Origin: Methanobacterium sp. UBA353
GTDB taxonomy: Archaea > Methanobacteriota > Methanobacteria > Methanobacteriales > Methanobacteriaceae
Direction of reading: 5' to 3'
Length of the DNA stretch: 64,000 bases
Assembly: GCA_002496805.1 (NCBI GenBank)
Contig: DALO01000016.1
Coordinates: 1-64,000, forward strand
In this document: piece after piece, positions 22,093-31,410 of the stretch
Position numbering within the stretch: the first letter of the stretch is position 1
Layout of the letters: every line of letters begins with the position of its first letter
Program-made: the position numbers and the translations under genes
Notes under the pieces: generated by a model
The model's database searches: none
The model's input: the letters and a program-made list of their open reading frames with translations, nothing else
What the model was told of the DNA's origin: nothing

Positions 22093-22107
22093 TGTGTTGA
22101 TTACACA
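22093..22107 (-). promoter_or_regulatory. Palindromic operator before fwdF
   Basis: The minus-strand sequence TGTGTAATCAACACA has inverted TGTGT/ACACA arms. It differs by one base from TGTGTAATTAACACA at 61313-61327, in the promoter of the HTH-ferredoxin regulator. It lies 11 bases downstream of a minus-strand TATA box (TATAAATATAT, about 22119-22129), where a bound repressor would block the transcription start. Confidence 0.55.
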
Positions 22108-22167
22108 TAAATCATCTAATATATTTATACATTCCTACTAAGGCCAATCCGGCACCCTTATATATGA

Positions 22168-22186
22168 ATGTGTAGAATATACACAT
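22168..22186 (-). promoter_or_regulatory. Second inverted repeat upstream of fwdF
   Basis: ATGTGTA and TACACAT form a perfect 7-base inverted repeat around GAATA. It lies on the far side of the TATA boxes relative to fwdF and shares the TGTGTA half-site with the operator at 22093-22107, but with a spacing two bases longer. It may be an auxiliary site for the same protein. A further TATA-like element (CATATATAAG) is adjacent. Between here and the ModE gene at 22499 about 310 AT-rich bases show no gene. Confidence 0.4.
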
Positions 22187-22498
22187 ATTTGTGGGTTTTA
22201 TTAAAAAATATAAAGATTTAAAACCACCCCTTCCTCTCTTTTGGGTTTGAAATTTATGGAACTAGTATTTTAAGATAGCACAAGAAAAATATCGTCACGA
22301 AAATTCTTGGATTAAAAAAAAAATGATTTGATGCTTGCTATCATCGCACTGATATCACAATACCAATATTAAACGACATTCATCAAGAAATATTTTATTA
22401 ATAAAAAACGTTTTCCAACAACCCAATGATAAACACACCACAATGGCAAGTAATAGATATAATAAGTTTGATTACTAAATTAGTTTAAGGTGCGACAT

Positions 22499-23191
22499 AT
22501 GGATAGTTCAAAAGATGGGCCACAATACCGATTGAACCTAGATGATAAAATAATATTGCTGAATAAAAAGAAATTTGAGCTTTTAAAATACGTTGATCAA
22601 TGTGGATCCATAACTCTGGCTTCAAAAAATGCGAAAATACCCTATCGCAGCGCCCTTAAGTACATTGAAAACTTAGAAAATGATCTCAACAAAACCGTGG
22701 TATCAACAAAAAGAGGCGGAAAAGGAGGCGGAGGCGGGAGTAAATTAACAGAAGAAGGTAAAAAAGTATTGAGGGAATACCGCAAAGTTGATAGTATCCT
22801 TAAGATGCACGCCGATGTTAATGAGATTGAAGGAGAAATTTCACATATAGACGTTGAAAATCGAATTGCCAACATTTATTTAAATGGAAACAAGGTCATA
22901 CTCCCTTTACGAGGGAATTTTAACGTTGGAGACAAAGTATTAGTTTTAATCAGTCCCGATGACATATTTGTAATGTTAAAACCGCAAGAATCAAGTGTAC
23001 GTAATATTTTTCCAGGAAAAATCATTCGTATGGAATTAAAAGACAACCTTATTAGATTAAATGTGGATTTGGGTGAAATAAGCCTTTTTGTAGATATAAC
23101 TGAATATGCCAGGGAACAATTGAAGTTAAACCTTGGAAAAGAAGTATATATAGGATTTAAAGCAGCTGCCATTGCGATGGTAAAAGTTTGA
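22499..23191 (+). CDS. modE: ModE-family molybdate/tungstate-responsive regulator
   Basis: The protein is about 230 residues. The N-terminal ModE winged helix (about residues 15-95) has [26 protein letters not shown] and the family-specific glycine-rich wing [16 protein letters not shown]. Two TOBE-like repeats (about residues 105-165 and 170-230) bind the oxyanion in the family. AAGGTG fixes the ATG at 22499; the GTG at 22490 overlaps that site. It lies between the fwd operon and mobB-moaA and is the best candidate to control the shared operators at 173, 4953 and 12503. Confidence 0.9.
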   Translation: MDSSKDGPQYRLNLDDKIILLNKKKFELLKYVDQCGSITLASKNAKIPYRSALKYIENLENDLNKTVVSTKRGGKGGGGGSKLTEEGKKVLREYRKVDSILKMHADVNEIEGEISHIDVENRIANIYLNGNKVILPLRGNFNVGDKVLVLISPDDIFVMLKPQESSVRNIFPGKIIRMELKDNLIRLNVDLGEISLFVDITEYAREQLKLNLGKEVYIGFKAAAIAMVKV

Positions 23192-23368
23192 ATTAATTTA
23201 TTTTCAAATGAATCTCATTAGATACATACACACTATACATTTATTTATACAGAAATTATGTAAAAAAAATGCATTTGACTGTACATCCACATTAATATTT
23301 GGACACTTCAACATTTCATAATGCTTCAAAAACTAATGAAAGAAGTTAATATATGCTAGAATGCAGTA

Positions 23369-23382
23369 CCTCACCTATGAGG
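23369..23382 (+). promoter_or_regulatory. Inverted repeat at the mobB transcription start region
   Basis: CCTCA and TGAGG form a perfect 5-base inverted repeat around CCTA. It lies about 20 bases after a TATA-like TTAATATATG (23347-23356), so near the expected start of transcription of mobB. It is an operator or mRNA 5' hairpin; no second copy was noticed. Confidence 0.3.
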
Positions 23383-23418
23383 CAATTTAAATAGTATTCA
23401 TCTAAAAAAGGTGAAATC

Positions 23419-24144
23419 ATGAAGATATTAACAGTGGTAGGAACAAAAAACACTGGTAAAACAACACTTGTAACCATGATAGTTGAGGAACTAGTTAAAA
23501 GAGGTTACAAAGTAGGTACCATTAAACATACACACCATGACTTTGATTTAGAGGGAAAGGATACTTGGAAACACCAGGATGCAGGAGCAAAAATTGTTGT
23601 CGGTTCAGGAAAAAGCACTTTCTTTATGGTAAACGAAGAATTATCATTGGAAAATATCCTTAAAATTGTTTCAAATATTGAAAACCCTGATTACGTTGTT
23701 ATTGAAGGATTTAAATCATCTAATTATGCTAAAATTTCAACTACAAGTGAAAAAGATGAGTTCACTATCGCTAATGTTGATGTCTTTAAAATCAAACCAG
23801 AAAGTGTGGTTGATTTAGTTGATTTGGTTGAAAAAAGGACCTATGACATCATCCCAAAATCGAATTGTGGTGAATGTGGTTTTAAAGACTGCATAGAAAT
23901 GTCTAAAGCCATTATACAGGGAAAAACGTCTGAATATAAGTGCAAGATGCGAAAATTAAGGGAAGTTGAGCTTTACATTGATGAGAAAAAAATTCCTTTA
24001 AACCCCTTTGTACAGGATATCATTAAAAAAAGCATTATAGGGATGATTAGCACTCTGAAAACTGACCAAAAAACAACTGATAAAAATGAAAACATCAAAG
24101 ACAACGTAGAATTATGGATTAGAAATCTAGAAGAAAAAAAGTAA
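23419..24144 (+). CDS. mobB: MobB-type GTPase fused to a C-terminal Fe-S cluster domain
   Basis: The 241-residue protein starts with the MobB P-loop [11 protein letters not shown] (about residue 8), the motif [25 protein letters not shown], and [11 protein letters not shown]. MobB assists attachment of the guanine nucleotide to molybdopterin. After about residue 148 it gains a cysteine motif CGECGFKDC then C (residues about 152-177) like the four-Cys [4Fe-4S] domain of PF04060 proteins, a fusion not present in bacterial MobB. It precedes moaA by 43 bases and belongs to the cofactor part of the island. Confidence 0.85.
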   Translation: MKILTVVGTKNTGKTTLVTMIVEELVKRGYKVGTIKHTHHDFDLEGKDTWKHQDAGAKIVVGSGKSTFFMVNEELSLENILKIVSNIENPDYVVIEGFKSSNYAKISTTSEKDEFTIANVDVFKIKPESVVDLVDLVEKRTYDIIPKSNCGECGFKDCIEMSKAIIQGKTSEYKCKMRKLREVELYIDEKKIPLNPFVQDIIKKSIIGMISTLKTDQKTTDKNENIKDNVELWIRNLEEKK

Positions 24145-24187
24145 ACCAAAAATAGAACATTGAACTGCTGAGTATGGTTGAAGTTTT

Positions 24188-25120
24188 ATGACTGATTTGA
24201 AGACAGACAATTTTCAAAGGCCGATTATATCCCTCCGCATATCCATAACCAATCGCTGCAATATTCGCTGCTTTTACTGCCACCACGATGGTATAATTCC
24301 CCAAGAATATGAGATGAACTCCCATGAAATAGAAAGAATTTCTTTAATCGCTAAAAATATTGGAATAAAGAAAATCCGACTATCTGGAGGAGAACCACTC
24401 ATAAGAGAAGATATTATTGATATTGTCAAAAGGATATCCAAAATAGGATTCCAAGATGTTTCTCTAACCACTAATGGAATATTACTAGAAAAATATGCCC
24501 TTTCACTGAAGAATGTTGGGTTAAACAGAGTTAATGTCAGTTTTGACACCCTCAACCCGCAAACTTACCAATTCATAACCAAAAGCAACTACCTTGACCA
24601 AGTGAAAAGAGGCATAAAAACAGCGGTGAAAGTTGGACTGTATCCAGTAAAGGTTAATATGGTTGTGATGAAAGGATTGAACCATAATGAAATATGGGAC
24701 ATGTTCCATTTTTGCAAAGAATATGGAGTAATTCTACAGATCATTGAGCTGTTAAAAACTGAAAGCTGTCCTGATTCTGATTTTTTCGACGAATACTATT
24801 ATGATATGAAGATCATAGAAGAAAAACTAAAAGAAAAGGCAACAGACATTAAGACCCGTGCTTTCATGCAAGATAGGAAAAAATACTTCATTGAAGAAGG
24901 GGAGATAGAAGTTGTGCGTCCAATGGACAATACTGAATTCTGTAAAAATTGCACAAGACTGAGAATAACCCCTGATGGAAAGCTTAAACCGTGTTTACTT
25001 AGAAACGACAACCTTGTAGATCTCATAGATCCCATGAGAAATGGTGCATCAAACATGGACTTGGAGAAACTATTCTTAGATGCAATTAATAAGAGAAAAC
25101 CTTATTATAGTGGTTGTTAA
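24188..25120 (+). CDS. moaA: GTP 3',8-cyclase MoaA (radical SAM, molybdopterin synthesis)
   Basis: The 310-residue radical SAM enzyme catalyses the first step of pyranopterin synthesis. CNIRCFYC (about residues 23-30) binds the SAM cluster. [12 protein letters not shown] and LTTNGILL are family motifs. The C-terminal cluster uses [18 protein letters not shown] near residue 260. It ends in YYSGC and lacks the C-terminal Gly-Gly of bacterial MoaA that helps GTP turnover, which is worth noting. It is co-directional with mobB and converges with the formate dehydrogenase genes. Confidence 0.88.
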   Translation: MTDLKTDNFQRPIISLRISITNRCNIRCFYCHHDGIIPQEYEMNSHEIERISLIAKNIGIKKIRLSGGEPLIREDIIDIVKRISKIGFQDVSLTTNGILLEKYALSLKNVGLNRVNVSFDTLNPQTYQFITKSNYLDQVKRGIKTAVKVGLYPVKVNMVVMKGLNHNEIWDMFHFCKEYGVILQIIELLKTESCPDSDFFDEYYYDMKIIEEKLKEKATDIKTRAFMQDRKKYFIEEGEIEVVRPMDNTEFCKNCTRLRITPDGKLKPCLLRNDNLVDLIDPMRNGASNMDLEKLFLDAINKRKPYYSGC

Positions 25121-25179
25121 CTAAAAAGAGAAAATTTTTAACCAATATAATTCTTTTACAAATGTTTAAACTCTTTCAC

Positions 25180-27858
25180 TTATCCAATGCATTTTTCAAT
25201 TTTCACTGCACAATATTTGAATTCTGGAGTTTTAGTTACAGGATCACATGCCGGGCTGGTTATCATGTTGGTTTTAGTTTCCGGCGAGTGGAATGCCATG
25301 AAAACCAAGCCTTCAGGTGATCTATCAGTAATTAAGGCTGGAGATTTAATTTTTCCCCTGCGAGAAATCACCCATACCCAGTCACCATCAGAAACACCAA
25401 TTTTTTCTGCATCTTCAGGACTTATTTCCACTGGATCATGATTATAAAGTTCTTTAAGCCCTTCATTCACACCAGTCATTGTGCTAGTGTGATAATGGAA
25501 AATTCTACGACCGGTAGTTAGTACCAGAGGATATTGTTCATCTGGTAATTCCGCTGGCTTCCGATAACTTAATGGAATGAACTTGGCTTTACCGTTTTCA
25601 GTGGCAAAATGTTCTTTGTGAAGAATTGCTGTTCCTTCATGTTCTTCATGATAACATGGCCACTGTTTACTGTCTTCTTCAAGACAAGAGTAGTACATTC
25701 CCCCGTATATCGGGGCAAGACCCGCTATTTCTGCAGCCACATCCTCAGAACATCCATAATCAAAGCCTTCTATTCCCATTTTTTTAGCTATTTCGGCAAT
25801 AATCTGCCAATCTAGTTTGGAATCACCAACTGGTTTTATGGCTTGCCTCACTCTTTGAACACGTCGGTCAGCATTGGCAAAAGTACCATCTTTTTCAGCA
25901 AACGAAACAGCTGGTAAAACTAGATCTGCCCTGAGAGCTGTTTCCGTCATGAAAAGATCTTGCACAATTAAAAATTCAGTTGATTCCAAAGCCCGGACAA
26001 TGTTGGAAGAATCTGGTTCGGAAAGGGCGGGGTTCTCACCCATGATATACATGGCTTTTATTTCACCTTTACGGGCAGATTCCATCATTTCAAGTATTTT
26101 CAATCCAATGTTAGGGCTGAGCTTAGAATTCCAGGCATTTTCAAATTTTTTCTGAGCATCTGGATTTTGAACCTTCTGGTAACCTGGATATGAATCAGGT
26201 AAACATCCCATATCACACGATCCCTGAACATTATTCTGTCCCCTAATAGGATTAACTCCAGAATAAGGTTTACCAAAGTTTCCAGTTAATAATGCCAAAT
26301 TAGATAAAGCAAAAACATTATCAGTACCATGAGAGTGTTCAGTAATTCCCAGTGAATAGAATATAGCAGCAGGTTCTGTTTTAGCATACAATCGTGCCGC
26401 TTCAACTATTTTTTGTTGATTTACTCCTGTGATTTCTTCCACAGTTTCCAAGTCAAACTCATCCAGAGATTCTAGTAATGCATCAAAGTTTTCACATCGT
26501 TCCCGGATGAATTCCTTGTCCATGAGATCTTCATAGATAATGACTCGAATCATTCCCATTATTAGGGCTACATCCGTTCCAGGATTGTGTTGGATGTTTA
26601 TATCTGCGTGACGAGCAATATCAATGTTTCTAGGGTCAGCCACAATAATTTTGGCCCCATTTCTAACAGCATCCATTATTCTCATACTTAAAACTGGGTA
26701 ACTATCAGTAGGATTAGTGCCTATTAAAAAAAGACATTTAGCATGAGGTATTTCATTTATTGAATTGCTCATTGCCCCACTTCCCAAACTTTCTGCCAGT
26801 GCAGCTACTGAAGGCGCATGACACGATCGTGCAGAGTTATCAATATTGTTCGTTCCCATAACCACGCGGGTGAATTTTTGCAGGACGTAATTATCTTCAT
26901 TAGTGCATCTGGCTGAAGATATAGCTGAAAATGAGTTGTTATCATATTTTGAAAGATTTTGTGCGGCAAATTCAAGGGCTTCATCCCATTCCACCTTTTC
27001 AAAAACTCCATCCTTTTTTATGAGAGGTTTGGTTAACCTATTTGGATGATTTATAAAATCAAATCCATATTTACCTTTAACACAGAGGTTACCCTTACTT
27101 AATGGGTGTTCTGGGTCTCCTCTTGCACTGATTATTTTTTCACCCCTTACACCTAAATATATTCCACATCCAACTCCACAGTAGGTGCAAGTAGTTTTTA
27201 TTTCCCTTGAAGGTTTATAATTTTCTTTAGGAACCAAAGCCCCGGTTGGGCAAGCCACTACACATTCTCCACAAGATACGCAGTTTGATTCCAGGATTGG
27301 TTTGTCCATTAAGGTGGTGATACGAGTTTCATATCCTCTGAAACCAAAATCTATGGCACTGACCCCTAAACGATCCCTACATGTTCGCACACAAATACCG
27401 CATAGGACGCATTTCTTTAAATCTCGAGTAAAAAAAGGGTTAGATTCATCAATTGGTACTTCGGGGAGTGAATGTCTTAAACTTGTGATATTTTCATTTT
27501 CAATTCCAAAAAAGGATGCTATTTCTTGTAATTGACATTGGTTGTTTTGTGCACAAGTAAGGCATTCTGATTCGTGGTTGGCAATGAGTAGCCGTGCTAC
27601 CATTTTTCGTGAATTTTCAACACGTTTACTGGTTGTTGAAACTCTCATTCCCTCTTTTACAAGGTTTTCACAAGAAGTTACTAGACGTCCATCTTCATTT
27701 TCAACTAAACATAACCTACAAGCACCCATAGGTTTAAGATCAGGATGATAGCAAAGATGAGGAATATAAATTCCATTTTTGGTGGCAGCTTGGAGAATTG
27801 TGTCTCCTTTTTGGGTTTTCACTTGTATCCCATCAATAGTGAATTTTATTTCATCCAT
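25180..27858 (-). CDS. fdhA: Formate dehydrogenase catalytic subunit, NuoG-FdhA fused type
   Basis: The 892-residue W/Mo enzyme has an NAD(P)-type N-terminal iron-sulfur region. A [2Fe-2S] ferredoxin domain (CYHPDLKPMGACRLC near 36-50) comes first, then a His-Cys [4Fe-4S] motif (HESECLTCAQNNQC, 95-108) and two ferredoxin clusters (CVLCGICVRTC 150-160, CVSCGECVVACP 193-204). The catalytic part has CTYCGVGCGIYL (224-235) and the metal ligand Cys346 in SCHAPS (codon TGT, not selenocysteine). Length and layout match Moorella-type NADP-linked or bacterial bifurcating formate dehydrogenases, not the shorter F420-linked FdhA usual in methanogens. It is paired with the NuoF-like subunit 78 bases upstream. 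Confidence 0.88.
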   Translation of the reverse strand: MDEIKFTIDGIQVKTQKGDTILQAATKNGIYIPHLCYHPDLKPMGACRLCLVENEDGRLVTSCENLVKEGMRVSTTSKRVENSRKMVARLLIANHESECLTCAQNNQCQLQEIASFFGIENENITSLRHSLPEVPIDESNPFFTRDLKKCVLCGICVRTCRDRLGVSAIDFGFRGYETRITTLMDKPILESNCVSCGECVVACPTGALVPKENYKPSREIKTTCTYCGVGCGIYLGVRGEKIISARGDPEHPLSKGNLCVKGKYGFDFINHPNRLTKPLIKKDGVFEKVEWDEALEFAAQNLSKYDNNSFSAISSARCTNEDNYVLQKFTRVVMGTNNIDNSARSCHAPSVAALAESLGSGAMSNSINEIPHAKCLFLIGTNPTDSYPVLSMRIMDAVRNGAKIIVADPRNIDIARHADINIQHNPGTDVALIMGMIRVIIYEDLMDKEFIRERCENFDALLESLDEFDLETVEEITGVNQQKIVEAARLYAKTEPAAIFYSLGITEHSHGTDNVFALSNLALLTGNFGKPYSGVNPIRGQNNVQGSCDMGCLPDSYPGYQKVQNPDAQKKFENAWNSKLSPNIGLKILEMMESARKGEIKAMYIMGENPALSEPDSSNIVRALESTEFLIVQDLFMTETALRADLVLPAVSFAEKDGTFANADRRVQRVRQAIKPVGDSKLDWQIIAEIAKKMGIEGFDYGCSEDVAAEIAGLAPIYGGMYYSCLEEDSKQWPCYHEEHEGTAILHKEHFATENGKAKFIPLSYRKPAELPDEQYPLVLTTGRRIFHYHTSTMTGVNEGLKELYNHDPVEISPEDAEKIGVSDGDWVWVISRRGKIKSPALITDRSPEGLVFMAFHSPETKTNMITSPACDPVTKTPEFKYCAVKIEKCIG

Positions 27859-27936
27859 TTAATGCCTCTAATTAATGTTTTACGTTATTTCGAGTATAAT
27901 TAATAATTATTCTGATTTTAGGAACGTGATTGTTAT

Positions 27937-29808
27937 TTATTCTACGGGTGGAGAAACCCGTTTTATTGAATCAAATTTTGCTTGGCATAAATCCATGCAA
28001 GTACCACATTTTATACATTTTTTCTGGTTGATAAAATGAGGTTGCTTTTTTCCCCCTGTTATGGCTCCGACAGGGCATGATTTCAGGCATAAACGGCACC
28101 CTGTGCATTTTTCAGGTATTATAACGTATGATATTAGTTCTTTACAATGGTTGGCAGGACATACTTTATCGTTAATATGAGCCTCATATTCTGGCAAAAA
28201 GTACCTTAAAGTTGTTAGAACTGGGTTGGGAGATCCTTGACCAAGCCCACATAGTGATGAATCTTTTATGGCATTGGCAAGTTCTTTCAGAAGATTTATG
28301 TCATCTTTCCGGCCTTTTCCTTCAGTTATGTCAGTTAGTATGTCTAACATCTGTTTAGTTCCCAGTCTGCAAGGTACGCATTTACCACATGACTCATTCT
28401 GGGTGAATTTTAAAAAGTAATGAGCTACATCCACCATACAGGAGTCTTCGTCCATAACTACCATACCGCCAGAACCCATAATAGCTCCTGCCACGTTTAA
28501 TGAACTGTAATCTATGCGAGTGTCCACGAAATCTTTAGGAATGCATCCTCCAGAAGGACCACCCACCTGAACTGCTTTAAACTTTTTGCCATTGGCAACT
28601 CCACCCCCAATGGCAAATATAACTTCTCTTAGTGTTGTTCCAAGGGGTACTTCTATTAATCCGGTGTGATAAATGTCACCCACCATTGAAAATGTTTTGG
28701 TACCTTTACTATCCTCTGATCCCACCTTACTAAATTCTGAGGGGCCTTTCTGCATTACCAAAGTAACACTTGCCATGGTTTCCACATTATTGATGACAGT
28801 GGGTTTCCCCCATAAACCAGAAGTGGTGGGAAATGGAGGTCGTGTGCGTGGAGTTCCCCTTTTACCCTCAATTGAAGCTATGAGGGCTGTTTCTTCACCA
28901 CAAACAAATGCTCCGGCTCCGACTTTTATTTTTACATCAAAATTAAATCCAGAATCTAGAATATTTTCTCCTAGAAATCCTGCATCTTTCATCTGAGAGA
29001 TGGCATGATATAACGTCTTTAAAGCAAGGGGATATTCTGCCCTGCAGTATATGTAACCTTTTTCAACTCCGATGGCATAGGCTGCTATGACTATTCCTTC
29101 TAATATTGAGTGAGGATCGCTTTCTAGGAGTGAACGGTTCATGAACGCACCGGGATCTCCTTCATCTGCATTGCAAATCAAGTACTTTGTGTCTGATTCT
29201 TCATCACGACATAGTTGCCATTTCATGCCAGTGGGGAAACCTGCACCCCCTCTTCCCCTTAACCCGGATTGTTTAACCTTTTCAACTATGTCTTCTGGTT
29301 CCATTTTCAGTGCTTCGTTTAATCCATTATATCCGCCTCTAGCCAAGTAGTGATTTATATTATAAGGGTCGATTAAGCCACAGTTGCGGAGGATTCTCCT
29401 GACTTGTGGTTTCAAAACCGGTAACGTCCATAAATTAGGAATATTCTCTATCTTTCCTTTGCCGATTGTCCCCAATGCATGATCTATCAGGGGATCTTCC
29501 CCAGATATATATTTGTGGACCAGTTCTTTAGCCAGTTCAACTGTAACATTCCCATAGAAAACAGGAGGATTATTAGCTTTAATTATGGTTATAATTGGTT
29601 CTGCATAGCATAATCCGATGCATCCCACCTTAACCAATTTGCATTCAATATCATTTTTAATGCATTCTTCTTGAATTACGGATGTTATTTCTTCAGAACC
29701 AGCAGATTTACCACAAGTAGCTGAACCTATCAAAACAACTGGTTTTTCACTATTATAAATCAAGTTCAATTCTTTTTCGGCATTATAAACCAGTTTATTA
29801 AAATCCAT
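27937..29808 (-). CDS. NuoF/HydB-like NAD(P)-binding flavoprotein subunit of formate dehydrogenase
   Basis: The 623-residue protein has a thioredoxin-like [2Fe-2S] domain (about 1-115; Cys at ATCGKSAG and GCIGLCY). The NuoF core has FMN/NADH motifs (GLRGRGGAGFPTGMKW, NADEGDPGAFMNR, GAGAFVCGEETALIASIEGKRG), the [4Fe-4S] motif SCGKCVPCRLGT with a later C, and two C-terminal ferredoxin clusters (CTGCRLCLKSCP, CIKCGTCMDLC). It should exchange electrons between NAD(P)H and the FdhA subunit. No NuoE-like subunit is next to it. Such a pair is unusual for a methanogen that uses F420. Confidence 0.88.
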   Translation of the reverse strand: MDFNKLVYNAEKELNLIYNSEKPVVLIGSATCGKSAGSEEITSVIQEECIKNDIECKLVKVGCIGLCYAEPIITIIKANNPPVFYGNVTVELAKELVHKYISGEDPLIDHALGTIGKGKIENIPNLWTLPVLKPQVRRILRNCGLIDPYNINHYLARGGYNGLNEALKMEPEDIVEKVKQSGLRGRGGAGFPTGMKWQLCRDEESDTKYLICNADEGDPGAFMNRSLLESDPHSILEGIVIAAYAIGVEKGYIYCRAEYPLALKTLYHAISQMKDAGFLGENILDSGFNFDVKIKVGAGAFVCGEETALIASIEGKRGTPRTRPPFPTTSGLWGKPTVINNVETMASVTLVMQKGPSEFSKVGSEDSKGTKTFSMVGDIYHTGLIEVPLGTTLREVIFAIGGGVANGKKFKAVQVGGPSGGCIPKDFVDTRIDYSSLNVAGAIMGSGGMVVMDEDSCMVDVAHYFLKFTQNESCGKCVPCRLGTKQMLDILTDITEGKGRKDDINLLKELANAIKDSSLCGLGQGSPNPVLTTLRYFLPEYEAHINDKVCPANHCKELISYVIIPEKCTGCRLCLKSCPVGAITGGKKQPHFINQKKCIKCGTCMDLCQAKFDSIKRVSPPVE

Positions 29809-29911
29809 ACTTTGTTTACTCCTATTTGCATTCTGATTTAATAGATAAACCCCAAATACTCATGAAATTCCATTTTTCCATGAGTATAATAAAAAGAGGT
29901 CATGACCACTG

Positions 29912-29934
29912 CGAAAAAATTTATTATCATCTCT
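29912..29934 (-). promoter_or_regulatory. Weak relative of the TATA-flanking operator, upstream of the formate dehydrogenase pair
   Basis: CGAAAAA and CATCTCT flank a 9-base AT-rich TATA-like spacer about 105 bases before the minus-strand start at 29808. The half-sites resemble the CGAnATG/CATnTCG pattern at 11 of 14 positions, but the spacer is one base short. The rest of the 400-base gap (29809-30211) is AT-rich, with a likely plus-strand TATA (TTTATTATAAATAG near 30168-30181) for the next gene. Confidence 0.25.
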
Positions 29935-30211
29935 TTTTTTTTACTTGTTTGAAAAATCATTCCACAAAGTATATGGGTGGAAATTTTAGTTTTTTTTAAT
30001 GCGATATTTTTCTTTTCTAATTATTAGCATTTTATTTCATATAAATTGATATTGATGGGGAGAATAACAGTATTTATTACCTTATTGCATGATAAAATCC
30101 ATCAAATATAGTTAAAACCAATAATGAGTAATTATGTGGTAAAGATGATAAAATATATCTGCTTCAATTTATTATAAATAGGTATAAAGATTAGAGTGTA
30201 GGAGGTTGGAC

Positions 30212-30526
30212 ATGTCAAAAAAATTACCAAAACATTACATGAATATTAGAGAACAGTTCCCAGAATATGGTGATGCTTTGAGTAAACTGGGAGAATCTGT
30301 CAGGGAAACTGGCCCTCTTGATGAAAAAACCGTTCAACTTATTCAATTAGCAGCTTCAGCTGCGATTAGATCGGAAGGTGGAGTTCATAGTCACGCCAGA
30401 AGGGCTATTGAAAATGGAGCTTCTGAAGAAGAAGTTTATCAGGCTGTGATCCTGCTTACCAGCACTATAGGTTTTCCCAATGTAGCAGCAGCTATTTCAT
30501 GGGTAAATGATATTGTAGAAAAATAG
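30212..30526 (+). CDS. Carboxymuconolactone decarboxylase/AhpD-family small protein without the CxxC site
   Basis: This is a helical protein of about 104 residues with the CMD core [44 protein letters not shown]. In peroxidase members of this family the CxxCxxxH motif precedes RAA; here the position reads EGGVHSHA, so the two catalytic cysteines are missing and thiol peroxidase activity is not expected. GGAGGT lies 6 bases before the ATG at 30212; the TTG at 30206 overlaps it. It is followed by fdhD. Confidence 0.8.
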   Translation: MSKKLPKHYMNIREQFPEYGDALSKLGESVRETGPLDEKTVQLIQLAASAAIRSEGGVHSHARRAIENGASEEEVYQAVILLTSTIGFPNVAAAISWVNDIVEK

Positions 30527-30569
30527 TATTAGATTATGTATTATTTTACTTCTTTTTTTGGGACCTATC

Positions 30570-31310
30570 ATGAGTAAAATGTTCAAGAAAACTAGGATTA
30601 TCAGAGTTGACAATCAGAGTCGTGAAATGGAAGATTTTGTGGCTCTGGATATTAAAATAGAGTTAAATGTCAATGGAAACATTCTGGGAAAGTTTTTTTT
30701 AAGCCCGCATAACCTCGAAGATTTCATTCTGGGTTATTTACTGGATGAAAGATACATAAAATCCATGGAAGATGTTAAAAAGATTGAATTTAAATCATCA
30801 TCAATCCAGGTTTCCTTGGAAAACTTTGAACTCTGGGAAGATGGCGATTTAGCCTGTTATGATGACTGGTTTCATAGAGAACAAACCATAAGTTCCGTGA
30901 AATCGGATCTTAGGGTTAGAAAAGAGAAAATTCTCAAAGCCTATGATAAGTTAATTGAAAAAGCAGAAGTATGGTCCAAAACTGGTGGCACCCATGTAGC
31001 TGCACTGGTAGATAAAACACATTTTATTGTCCGTGAAGATGTGAGTAGGCATGTTGCTGTAGATAAAGTGATTGGTGCAGGCTTAAAAGAAAGTATTGAC
31101 TTTTCTGATAGTTGTCTCCTTTGTAGTGGTAGAATCCCCCCAGATCGTGTAGCGAAACTTGCCAATGTGGGAATTCCCATCATGATAACCAAAGCCGCCC
31201 CTACAATGGAAGGACTGAAAGTAGGGAAAAAGGCGGGTATTACCTTGATAGGATTCCTGAGAAACGGCAGATTTAATATTTACACCCATCCTCATCGGAT
31301 AATTATTTAG
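30570..31310 (+). CDS. fdhD: Formate dehydrogenase accessory sulfurtransferase FdhD
   Basis: The protein is about 246 residues. Family segments are [13 protein letters not shown] (about 45-58), TGGTHVAAL near 137, [17 protein letters not shown] near 155, [27 protein letters not shown] near 190 and a C-terminal [12 protein letters not shown]. FdhD transfers sulfur to the Mo/W-bisPGD cofactor of formate dehydrogenases, consistent with the nearby fdhA. The CxxC loop of E. coli FdhD is not seen; only a single cysteine (DLACYDDW) lies in the corresponding region. ATG 30570 is preferred over TTG 30558, neither with a strong ribosome site. Confidence 0.88.
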   Translation: MSKMFKKTRIIRVDNQSREMEDFVALDIKIELNVNGNILGKFFLSPHNLEDFILGYLLDERYIKSMEDVKKIEFKSSSIQVSLENFELWEDGDLACYDDWFHREQTISSVKSDLRVRKEKILKAYDKLIEKAEVWSKTGGTHVAALVDKTHFIVREDVSRHVAVDKVIGAGLKESIDFSDSCLLCSGRIPPDRVAKLANVGIPIMITKAAPTMEGLKVGKKAGITLIGFLRNGRFNIYTHPHRIII

Positions 31311-31410
31311 TTAATTTTAGGATAGTAAATCTCATTCTTCTGTGCGATTACTGCAAATGACCATTAAGGTGCAATGAACATGAAATTACATTTATTGTAA
31401 ATAATGGTTT

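Noticed and set aside
22187..22498. Possible small gene or RNA between the fwd control region and modE
   Set aside because: AT-rich, no start with a ribosome site, no stable hairpin, no repeat beyond those listed.
29912..29934. Fourth full copy of the TATA-flanking operator
   Set aside because: The spacer is 9 rather than 10 bases and the arms are degenerate; listed only as a weak relative.
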